Below are positions 36,160 to 42,879 of a stretch of DNA of 64,000 nt, piece after piece. The stretch's first letter is position 1; every line of letters starts with the position of its first letter. A model generated the notes under the pieces. It was not told the origin of the DNA. It ran no database searches and worked only from the letters and a program-made list of their open reading frames with translations. This stretch comes from an uncultured Thermoanaerobaculum sp. (lineage in GTDB: Bacteria > Acidobacteriota > Thermoanaerobaculia > Thermoanaerobaculales > Thermoanaerobaculaceae). A program made the position numbers and the translations under genes. The stretch is from assembly GCA_937934115.1 (NCBI GenBank), contig CALHAH010000007.1, positions 1-64,000 of the forward strand. The letters are read 5' to 3'.

Positions 36160-37511
36160 CAGCACCTCCCCGCCACCAGCGCCGAAACCAGCCGATCGAG
36201 GCCGATGCCGCGCGAACCCTTTACCAAAACCACGTCTCCTTCCGCCAGTCCGTTTTGCAGCAAGCTTTTGGCCTCTTCCACGGAAGCTACCCACGTTCCT
36301 CCGGGGCCATAGGCTTCGGCCAGGACCCGGGCGTTTTCTCCGCCCACGGCCACCAGGCGGTGGCACACGCTTCGCGCGGTCACCCCAATCTCTCGGTGAA
36401 AATCAGCGGCTTTTTCTCCCAGTTCCAGCATTTCACCCAGCACCGCCACCCGGTGCCCGGGGGTTTGCGCCAAAAGCTCCAGCATGCGGGCCACCGCCAC
36501 CGGTGACGCGTTGTAGCTGTCATCCACCAGCAGGGCTCCGGAAGGAAGCGTATGCACCTCTCCACGGTGGGGCTGGGGGCGAAGTTCTCTCGCGGCTAAA
36601 GCCAGTTCCTCCCTGGGCACGCCCAAGGCGAGGCCGAGGCACGCGGCTGCCAGGAAGTTTTCCACCTGGTGAAGGCCGGGCAAGGGGAGCTCCACTGCCC
36701 ATGGGCCGTGAGGCCCTCGCAGCACCAGGTTCGAACCCAATAGTCCGCGGGACGTGACCTTTTCCACCCATACATCGCTTTTTTCCGGTAAGCCGTAACG
36801 GATGGTACGCCCGCAAAAGCGGGAAGCAAAGCTCTCCTGGTACGGATCGGAAGCGTTGACCACCAACACCCCTTCTGGGTCCAGGAAGGGAATGAGCTCC
36901 GCCTTGGCTTCGGCAATAGCTTCCACAGAGGGGAAAAACTCCAGGTGCACGGGGGCAATGCGGGTGTAGAGCAAAGCCTGCGGCCTTAAAACCTCACCCA
37001 AGCGGCAAAGCTCGCCTTTTCGGCTCATCCCCGCTTCAGCCACAAACCAGTCCACGTCTCCGGAGAGGTTGCACATTTCCGCTGGCAAACCCAGCTGCGA
37101 GTTGCGGCTGCCCTGGGTTTGCGCCACGCGGAAACGGCGGGCCAAGAGCGCGGCGAGGAAGCTCTTGGTGGTGGTTTTTCCCACGCTGCCGGTGACGGCT
37201 GCTACGCGAAAACCCGCCGTGCGGCGCACCTGCCCCGCCAGGGACTGGAGGGCAGCTACCGTGTCGGGCACCACCAACTGGGGCACGGACGCGTCCACCC
37301 GGCGGCTCACCAGGGCGGCGGCTGCACCACGGGTGGCCGCTTCGCCAACGAAAAGGTGCCCGTCGGTTTTTTCGCCGGGGACCGCGACGAAAAGGTCTTT
37401 GGGCTTTACCTCTCTGGAGTCGAAGGCAACCCCTGCCAACCACACGTGCTCTGCTCCGGCGGGAACTGGCTGCCCCAACCACTGGGCGACGGTGGCAAGG
37501 GTGACCTTCAT
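36159..37511 (-). CDS. murF: UDP-MurNAc-tripeptide--D-Ala-D-Ala ligase
   Basis: 450 residues. The uridine-binding region includes GVAFDSREVKPKDLFVA, the P-loop is VTGSVGKTTTKSF, and VDDSYNASPVA and AVLGEMLELGE are MurF hallmarks. It adds D-Ala-D-Ala to complete the UDP-MurNAc-pentapeptide. It overlaps murE by 4 nt. The ddl gene for its substrate is not in the window. Confidence 0.96.
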   Translation of the reverse strand: MKVTLATVAQWLGQPVPAGAEHVWLAGVAFDSREVKPKDLFVAVPGEKTDGHLFVGEAATRGAAAALVSRRVDASVPQLVVPDTVAALQSLAGQVRRTAGFRVAAVTGSVGKTTTKSFLAALLARRFRVAQTQGSRNSQLGLPAEMCNLSGDVDWFVAEAGMSRKGELCRLGEVLRPQALLYTRIAPVHLEFFPSVEAIAEAKAELIPFLDPEGVLVVNASDPYQESFASRFCGRTIRYGLPEKSDVWVEKVTSRGLLGSNLVLRGPHGPWAVELPLPGLHQVENFLAAACLGLALGVPREELALAARELRPQPHRGEVHTLPSGALLVDDSYNASPVAVARMLELLAQTPGHRVAVLGEMLELGEKAADFHREIGVTARSVCHRLVAVGGENARVLAEAYGPGGTWVASVEEAKSLLQNGLAEGDVVLVKGSRGIGLDRLVSALVAGRC

Positions 37512-38971
37512 CCCAGGTTCCTCCTCTTGGCAAGTTCCAAGGCCACCTGGCGATCGGAAAAAGGCACCGTGCGGTCGGCAAAGATCTGTTCCTGCTCGTG
37601 ACCTTTACCAGCCAACACCACCACCGAACCCGGTTCGGCTAAGCGCAGGGCGGCGTCAATGGCGTCCCGGCGGTCAGGCAGCACCAAGGTGCGCGGGTTG
37701 GACACCGTGGCTGCACCCTCCAAGATTTGGGCGATGATGGCCGTGGGGTCCTCGCTTCTGGGGTTGTCCGAGGTAACGATGGGGACATCGGCCCACCGAG
37801 CAGCCACCGCACCCATGAGCGGCCTTTTCCCTTGATCCCGGTCACCGCCGCAGCCAAAGACCACGATGAGGCGGCCGGGGGTAAGGGGCCGCAAGGTGGC
37901 AAGGACCTTTTCCAAGGCATCGGGCGTATGCGCGTAATCCACGAACACGTGAAAGGGCGCCTCTACGGGTACGGGTTCCAGGCGGCCAGGAAGCGGCTTT
38001 GCTTGCGAAAGACCGGCAACGATGGGGGAAAGGGGCACCCCCACGGCCACGGCACAGGCGGCGGCTGCCAAGGCGTTTTTCACGTTGTGCTCGCCGAGGA
38101 GCGGAAAGCGGAGGGTTGCCTCCCCCTCAGGAGTTACCAGCCGGAAGCTCGTGCCGCTAAGGTCGTAGGCCACCTCGTGCGCGGTGACATCGGCTGGGGC
38201 GTGGAGACCAAACGTCACGTCCCCAGGCCGTTTTTCTGCCAGCAGCGGGGTGAGGGCGGGGTCGTCGGTGGGGAGCACCCGGCGTCCCGGTGGCGAGCGG
38301 CGCAGGAGGTCAAAGATGCGCCGTTTGGCGGCGAAGTACGCGTCCATGGTGCGGTGAAAATCCAAATGGTCCTGGGTGAAGTTGGTCCAGCAGGCTACGT
38401 CGAAGGCAAGCCCCGTCACCCGCTCCAACATGAGGGCGTGGGAGGAAACCTCCATGACGGCGCAGGCGGCGGGGTACTGGGCGAGCTCAGCCAAGAGCGG
38501 AGCTAAATCGCAGGGTTCCGGGGTGGTGCGGGAGGCGGGTACCTCTCGGTTGGGCAGGCGGTAACCCAGGGTACCAAACACGCCCGTGGGTCGGCCAAAA
38601 GCCTTCAGGACGCAGGCGATGAGGTCACAAACGGTGCTTTTGCCGTTGGTGCCGGTAACGCCCACCATGGTGAGCTGGTGTTGTGGGTTGCCGGCCAAAA
38701 GCCACGCCGCTCGGGCGGTGGCTTCTCTGGGGTTTTCAGCCTTGATCCAAGTCACGTTGGCTTTCGGGTCGCGATCGGAAATCACGGCCACGGCGCGCCG
38801 CGCCAGCGCTTCGGTGAGGAAATCAAGGCCGTGATGCCGTAACCCTGGCAGAGCAGCAAACACCCAGCCGGGTTGGACCTTCTGTGCCACGTGGGTGATC
38901 CCCGAAACTTCCAGGGAACCCTCCCCTCGCCACGGACAACCCAGGAAAGCGGCCAGCTCCGCCACTCTCAT
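37508..38971 (-). CDS. murE: UDP-MurNAc-L-Ala-D-Glu--meso-diaminopimelate ligase
   Basis: 487 residues. The P-loop is GVTGTNGKSTVCDL, and the catalytic-domain sequence WTNFTQDHLDFH is standard. The C-terminal DNPRSEDP motif, with Arg, predicts meso-diaminopimelate as the third stem residue (lysine enzymes lack it). The ATG at 38971 overlaps the ftsI stop by 4 nt. The much longer upstream reading frame overlaps ftsI coding sequence and was discarded. Confidence 0.96.
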   Translation of the reverse strand: MRVAELAAFLGCPWRGEGSLEVSGITHVAQKVQPGWVFAALPGLRHHGLDFLTEALARRAVAVISDRDPKANVTWIKAENPREATARAAWLLAGNPQHQLTMVGVTGTNGKSTVCDLIACVLKAFGRPTGVFGTLGYRLPNREVPASRTTPEPCDLAPLLAELAQYPAACAVMEVSSHALMLERVTGLAFDVACWTNFTQDHLDFHRTMDAYFAAKRRIFDLLRRSPPGRRVLPTDDPALTPLLAEKRPGDVTFGLHAPADVTAHEVAYDLSGTSFRLVTPEGEATLRFPLLGEHNVKNALAAAACAVAVGVPLSPIVAGLSQAKPLPGRLEPVPVEAPFHVFVDYAHTPDALEKVLATLRPLTPGRLIVVFGCGGDRDQGKRPLMGAVAARWADVPIVTSDNPRSEDPTAIIAQILEGAATVSNPRTLVLPDRRDAIDAALRLAEPGSVVVLAGKGHEQEQIFADRTVPFSDRQVALELAKRRNLG

Positions 38972-40665
38972 GCGAATCCCTCCACCTTTGGCGCGTGCCC
39001 GAAGAGTTGCAAAAGGCGTGTGGCCATGCGGCCAAAAGCCGGGGCAGCCACCTCCGCAGCCCAAAACGTGGCTTTCGGCTCGTCCACGCACACCACCAAC
39101 ACCAAGCTGGGCTTGGGCTGGGGAAAAAAGCCCGCAAACCAGGCAGCGTGGTGGCCGCTCTTGTAGCTTCCCGCCACCGCCTTTTGCGCGGTACCGGTCT
39201 TGCCGGCAACGCGGAAACCAACTACGTGCGCGGCCTTGCCGGTACCCTGGGTGACCACCTGCTCCAGCATGCTGGCTACTGCTTCTGCCACCTCGGGTGT
39301 TACAACGCGACGCGCAGGCGGAGGGCGGCGCGAAACCACGGTGTTCCCCGTGCTGTCCCGTACTTGGTGGATGATGGTCGGTTGCACCAGAAGGCCGCCA
39401 TTGGCAAAAACCGCGTACGCACGCGCAAGCTGCACCACCGTGACGCTGATTTCCTGTCCTAGGGCCAAACCTGCCGGCGTGAGCGCCGACCATGACTGGG
39501 GCGAAAGGGGCCGGTAAAGCCCTGGCGATTCGGCTGGAAGCTCCACGCCGGTGGCTTTGCCGAAACCGAAGGCTTGGATGGTCTCGTCCAAGGTGGCAGG
39601 AGGGGTGCGCAAAGCTAAACGAATGGCCCCGGCGTTGGAGGAAAAGGCGAGCACTTGTGGAAGCGGCAACACACCGTAACGGGCGTGGTCGCGGATGAAA
39701 AACCCGGCCACCTGCACACCACCCCCGGAGCAGTCCACAAGGCTGTCAGGGCGCACGACGCCTTTTTGCAAAGCGGCGGCCACCACAAAAGGCTTAAACG
39801 TAGAACCTGGCTCCAGCACGGTTTGCACCGCGCGGTGGTGCCAGGTCTCCTTGGGATACTCGCCAAGGTTTTGCGGGTCGAAGGAGGGGAGGGACGCCAG
39901 GCCCAGGATCTCGCCGGTGTGGGGGTCCATGGCCACGGCGGCTGCCCCCCGACCCCCCACCTCCTCAAGGGTACGCGTCAACTCCTCTTCCAGGATCCAC
40001 TGCACCCGGGCATCCAAGGTGAGCACCAGGTGATAACCGGGGCGACCGGGTTTTTCCGTTTGCTCGTCGAGCCTTGTAGGCACCCGTTTACCGTCACGGG
40101 AAAGGCGCACCAGGGTTGGTTCACCGGACAAGAGGTTTTGGCAGGAAGCTTCCACCCCTGCTTGCCCCTTGCCGGAAGCGTCCACGAAACCCACAACCGG
40201 CGCGGCAAAGGTGCCCATGGGGTAGACCCGCTGCTGCCAAGGCAGGGTCCCCACACCGCGCAGGTGGAGACGGGCTACCAGCTCCACCACGTCCGGGGAA
40301 AGCCCGCGGGCCAGGTAAAAGAAGCCGCGATGGCGCCCCATTTCCGCAAGCACCTGCTGGGGCGTTCGGCTCACCAAGGGCGCCAGCTGCTCGGCAACCC
40401 AACTCCAGCGCTCTTGCGGGATGCGCTTGGGGTTGAGGTAAATGGCAACTTTTTCCACCGAGCCTGCGAGCAGTATACCGTCGCGGGTGCTCACCGTGCC
40501 CCGGGGGGCATCCACGGGAACCAGGGTTTCTTGCTGTTTTTCCGCTTCTGCAAGCCACAGATCATGTTGCACCAGCTGCACGTAAGCCAAGCGGGTAACC
40601 ACCACCGCTGCCGCAAACAGGAGGCTCGCCAAAAGCAACCAGAAGCGTCGGGGGCTGAGGGTCAC
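38968..40665 (-). CDS. ftsI: Septal penicillin-binding protein (FtsI/PBP3)
   Basis: 565 residues. One N-terminal transmembrane helix (about 8-28) is followed by a PBP dimerisation domain with DAPRGTVSTRDG. The transpeptidase motifs are STFK (EPGSTFKPF), SSN (FSSNAG) and KTGT (VAGKTGTAQK). It crosslinks septal peptidoglycan with FtsW. No PASTA domains are present. The GTG at 40665 overlaps the ftsL stop and has GCAGGAGGCG upstream. Confidence 0.95.
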   Translation of the reverse strand: MTLSPRRFWLLLASLLFAAAVVVTRLAYVQLVQHDLWLAEAEKQQETLVPVDAPRGTVSTRDGILLAGSVEKVAIYLNPKRIPQERWSWVAEQLAPLVSRTPQQVLAEMGRHRGFFYLARGLSPDVVELVARLHLRGVGTLPWQQRVYPMGTFAAPVVGFVDASGKGQAGVEASCQNLLSGEPTLVRLSRDGKRVPTRLDEQTEKPGRPGYHLVLTLDARVQWILEEELTRTLEEVGGRGAAAVAMDPHTGEILGLASLPSFDPQNLGEYPKETWHHRAVQTVLEPGSTFKPFVVAAALQKGVVRPDSLVDCSGGGVQVAGFFIRDHARYGVLPLPQVLAFSSNAGAIRLALRTPPATLDETIQAFGFGKATGVELPAESPGLYRPLSPQSWSALTPAGLALGQEISVTVVQLARAYAVFANGGLLVQPTIIHQVRDSTGNTVVSRRPPPARRVVTPEVAEAVASMLEQVVTQGTGKAAHVVGFRVAGKTGTAQKAVAGSYKSGHHAAWFAGFFPQPKPSLVLVVCVDEPKATFWAAEVAAPAFGRMATRLLQLFGHAPKVEGFA

Positions 40666-41039
40666 CGCGCGCCTCCTGCGTCCTTCTTGGGCCGAGAGGC
40701 CACCAGCTCCCCTTGGGGTGTGAGGTAAAGCACCTGATCCGGCTGGGGTAGGTGCAAGCCCAGCTCGGGAAGAGATTTTGCCAGGCGGGACGGCGCCAAA
40801 AGCCGGTTTTTGGCAAGCTCCAGCTCCTGAATTTGCCTCTCTAAGCTTGCCGTTTCCTTTCGTAGCTTGGCGATTTCGTAGGCCAGGCGTAGGCGCTCCT
40901 GGCGGGGAAGAGCTGCGGAAACCAGCACCAAGGCCACCAACCCCCCGTACGCCAGCGAACGTAACAACCACCGCCACCAGCCCCCATCCAGCTGGGGGCG
41001 CAACCACGCGTTTTGCGGACGGTAGCTGATGATGGTCAT
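40662..41039 (-). CDS. ftsL: Cell division protein FtsL
   Basis: 125 residues. One transmembrane helix (about 25-45) is followed by a coiled coil rich in Leu/Glu/Lys (RLAYEIAKLRKETASLERQ), then a short periplasmic tail. Sequence identity in FtsL is low, so the call rests on size, topology and position between rsmH and ftsI. It overlaps both by 4 nt. Confidence 0.85.
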   Translation of the reverse strand: MTIISYRPQNAWLRPQLDGGWWRWLLRSLAYGGLVALVLVSAALPRQERLRLAYEIAKLRKETASLERQIQELELAKNRLLAPSRLAKSLPELGLHLPQPDQVLYLTPQGELVASRPKKDAGGAR

Positions 41040-41962
41040 GGTTTCTTCTCCGCTGCCCGCAACTTGGCGGAGCGCGCCCTGGGGTTTTGCCGCACCTCTT
41101 CCGCCTCGGGAAGAAGCGGCTTTTTGGTAAGCACCACCAGCAGCTGTTGCGGATGGCATGTGCACGGAAAAGTTCCGGGAGGGCACACGCAGTGGCCGGA
41201 AAGCCGACGCAAGGTGTTCTTGGCAATGCGGTCTTCCAGGGAATGGTACGCCAGTACCAAAAGACGGCCTGCGGGCCGCAACGAGCGGGCGGCCGCTTCC
41301 AACGCCGGCGACAGAGCGGAAAGCTCGCGGTTGGTGACGATGCGGAGGGCTTGGAAGGTGCGGGTGGCGGGGTCCACGCGTCCACGCCTGGGGCCGGTGA
41401 CCGACCACACCGCGCGGCGAAGATCGGAGGTGGTGCGCAGCTGGCCTTGGTGCAGCGCTCGCAAAATGGCGCGGGCGATGGGCCGTGCTTTTCGCTCCTC
41501 GCCGTAAGTGGAAAGCCAGGATGTGAGCTCCGCCTCAGAAGTGGCGCTTAAGATTTCCGCGAGCGTGGGTCCCTCCTGCGAAAAGCGCATGTCAAGCGGT
41601 CCCTCCAGGCGAAAAGAAAAACCCCGCTCTGGCAAATCCAACTGCAGGGAAGACACCCCCAAATCGAAGAGCACTCCGGAAGGCTCGATGCCGCGCTCCT
41701 GGAGAAGCTGACCAAGCGACGCGTATGAGGCGTGTACCAACTCCACCCTGGGGTGAAAAGGGGCCAGTCGTTGGGCGGCGTAGGCCAGGGCTTGTGGGTC
41801 CACGTCCAGACCCAAAACCCTCACCTCGGGGAAGGCCTGGAGTATGGCCTCGGCGTGCCCACCCAAACCCACAGTAGCGTCCACCACGACGCCGCTTTTG
41901 GCCGGGCGCAAGAGCTCCACCACTGGCTGCACCAGCACCGGTTGGTGGCGGGGTTCGGCCAT
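41036..41962 (-). CDS. rsmH: 16S rRNA (cytosine1402-N4)-methyltransferase
   Basis: 308 residues. It starts with HQPVLVQPVVELL and contains the SAM-binding motif VDATVGLGGHAEAIL, LFDLGVSSLQLD, and LAYHSLEDRI near the C-terminus. It methylates C1402 in the ribosomal P site. It lies 6 bp after mraZ and overlaps ftsL by 4 nt. Confidence 0.97.
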   Translation of the reverse strand: MAEPRHQPVLVQPVVELLRPAKSGVVVDATVGLGGHAEAILQAFPEVRVLGLDVDPQALAYAAQRLAPFHPRVELVHASYASLGQLLQERGIEPSGVLFDLGVSSLQLDLPERGFSFRLEGPLDMRFSQEGPTLAEILSATSEAELTSWLSTYGEERKARPIARAILRALHQGQLRTTSDLRRAVWSVTGPRRGRVDPATRTFQALRIVTNRELSALSPALEAAARSLRPAGRLLVLAYHSLEDRIAKNTLRRLSGHCVCPPGTFPCTCHPQQLLVVLTKKPLLPEAEEVRQNPRARSAKLRAAEKKP

Positions 41963-41968
41963 GTTCGC

Positions 41969-42421
41969 TCATTGCTCCAATGCCGCAAGCTGCTGTAGCT
42001 CTTCCGGGGTAAAGGCCCTGGTGAGCTCGGCCCTTGCCCTCTCACGAGCCACCACGCCGAAAAACTTACCCCGACCGGAAACCACCACCTCACCGTTGAT
42101 CCCCACCGCTTCCCGCAACAACGCGGGGATGAGCACCCGCCCTTGGCTATCCACCTCCTCCTCTTGCCCGTAGTTGGCGTGCTCCATCAAGCGCTGGACC
42201 AGGGGGTTGAGGGACGGCTGCGACAAAAAGCGGCGCTCGAACTCCTCCCAAACTGGCAGTGGGTACACCCTGAGCTCGGAGGGATCAAAAGAGGTGATGA
42301 ACACCTGGTTCCCATACCACTGGGCCAGCTGCTCTCGCAGGCGAGCCGGTAGCTTCAGGCGACCTTTGTCGTCAATGCTGGCCTGAAAGCTCCCTCGGAA
42401 AAAGCCTGTAGCCCCGTTCAT
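41969..42421 (-). CDS. mraZ: Transcriptional regulator MraZ
   Basis: 150 residues with two AbrB-like (SpoVT) repeats: FRGSFQASIDDKGRLKLPA and, near residue 85, EEEVDSQGRVLIPALLRE. MraZ forms a ring and binds repeated boxes in its own promoter, controlling the dcw operon. ATG 42421 gives the usual MraZ N-terminus; the frame is open much further upstream, but that part covers the operator and promoter. Four GTGGR boxes sit 23-57 bp upstream. Confidence 0.95.
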   Translation of the reverse strand: MNGATGFFRGSFQASIDDKGRLKLPARLREQLAQWYGNQVFITSFDPSELRVYPLPVWEEFERRFLSQPSLNPLVQRLMEHANYGQEEEVDSQGRVLIPALLREAVGINGEVVVSGRGKFFGVVARERARAELTRAFTPEELQQLAALEQ

Positions 42422-42443
42422 CCTAGCCTGCCACAGCGAGTGG

Positions 42444-42478
42444 CCCACCTTGGTCCACTTCGCTCCACTTTTGTCCAC
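42444..42478 (-). promoter_or_regulatory. MraZ operator: four GTGG(A/G) boxes at 10-bp spacing
   Basis: On the minus strand GTGGA, GTGGA, GTGGA and GTGGG occur at plus-strand positions 42474-42478, 42464-42468, 42454-42458 and 42444-42448, exactly 10 bp apart. This matches the known MraZ recognition pattern (TGGG-like boxes separated by 5 nt). They lie from the inferred transcription start downwards, a position suited to autorepression. Confidence 0.85.
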
Positions 42479-42482
42479 TTCC

Positions 42483-42511
42483 ATCTTGGAGCCGTAGGGT
42501 TTCCATGTCAA
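42483..42511 (-). promoter_or_regulatory. Promoter of the dcw operon (PmraZ)
   Basis: On the minus strand: consensus TTGACA (42506-42511), 17-bp spacer, CAAGAT (42483-42488). The predicted start near 42476 lies in the first MraZ box. The -10 match is weak, the -35 perfect. Confidence 0.7.
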
Positions 42512-42798
42512 GTCCTCCGCCGCCGCGCGTGGGCCACCGGGCTGGGTGCGCCGGGTGTTTTCTTGAGGCGAGTGGCGACGTATACTTGCGTTGCTGCCGG
42601 TGGTGGCCGGTGGTGGAGGGTACACGATGGGCGACGCCGATGGCAGTCCAAGTAGCTTGAGTTTTTCGAGCTTGGTGGTTTCCCACATCTGCTGGCGCCG
42701 TCCCGTGGCTAGGAGCGTGATGGCGAAAGCGCATTAATTTTGCCGTTCACCTCTAGCTTCGCGGGCGGAAGGCGCCGGAAGTGGGCTGGAGGTGGACG
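42512..42798. other. Divergent intergenic region between mraZ and the mgtA leader
   Basis: 287 bp with no supported gene. It holds upstream sequence for the minus-strand dcw promoter and must contain the plus-strand mgtA promoter, which I could not assign. A purine-rich GGAGG at 42788-42792 belongs to the leader ORF. No riboswitch-like fold or terminator was recognised by eye. Confidence 0.5.
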
Positions 42799-42879
42799 GT
42801 GGCAGAAATTCGCATTTTTCGTCAGCTCAAAGGCAAACAAAAGGCAAAAGCGGTGACGCCGCCAGGGGAGGAGCGCTGA
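42799..42879 (+). CDS. 26-codon leader ORF coupled to mgtA
   Basis: GTG start with a strong GGAGGTGG Shine-Dalgarno (42788-42795), then 26 codons ending in a TGA whose last base is the A of the mgtA ATG (TGATG). The peptide is basic in its middle (FRQLKGKQKAKAV) and ends TPPGEER; the Pro-Pro-Gly triplet is a known ribosome-stalling motif. Its position and coupling recall leader peptides such as Salmonella mgtL, but no sequence similarity is claimed. It may be a regulatory uORF. The alternative is a chance frame in the mgtA leader, although the strong ribosome-binding site argues against that. Confidence 0.55.
   Translation: MAEIRIFRQLKGKQKAKAVTPPGEER

Noticed and set aside
38972-39493. 174-codon extension of murE
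   Set aside because: Lies inside ftsI coding sequence; the MurE N-terminus is at 38971.
39655-40728. 357-codon ORF opposite ftsI
   Set aside because: Shadow frame of the transpeptidase gene; no recognisable product.
40666-41385. Long extension of ftsI
   Set aside because: It covers ftsL and rsmH in another frame; the GTG at 40665 has a ribosome-binding site and fits FtsI topology.
42735-42878. Mg2+ riboswitch (M-box or ykoK type) before mgtA
   Set aside because: The leader is too short and no conserved motif could be recognised by eye; the coupled leader ORF is the better-supported feature.
42792-42878. 29-codon in-frame extension of mgtA
   Set aside because: The ATG at 42879 has a better ribosome-binding site and the extension is charged, low-complexity sequence in a different frame from the leader ORF.
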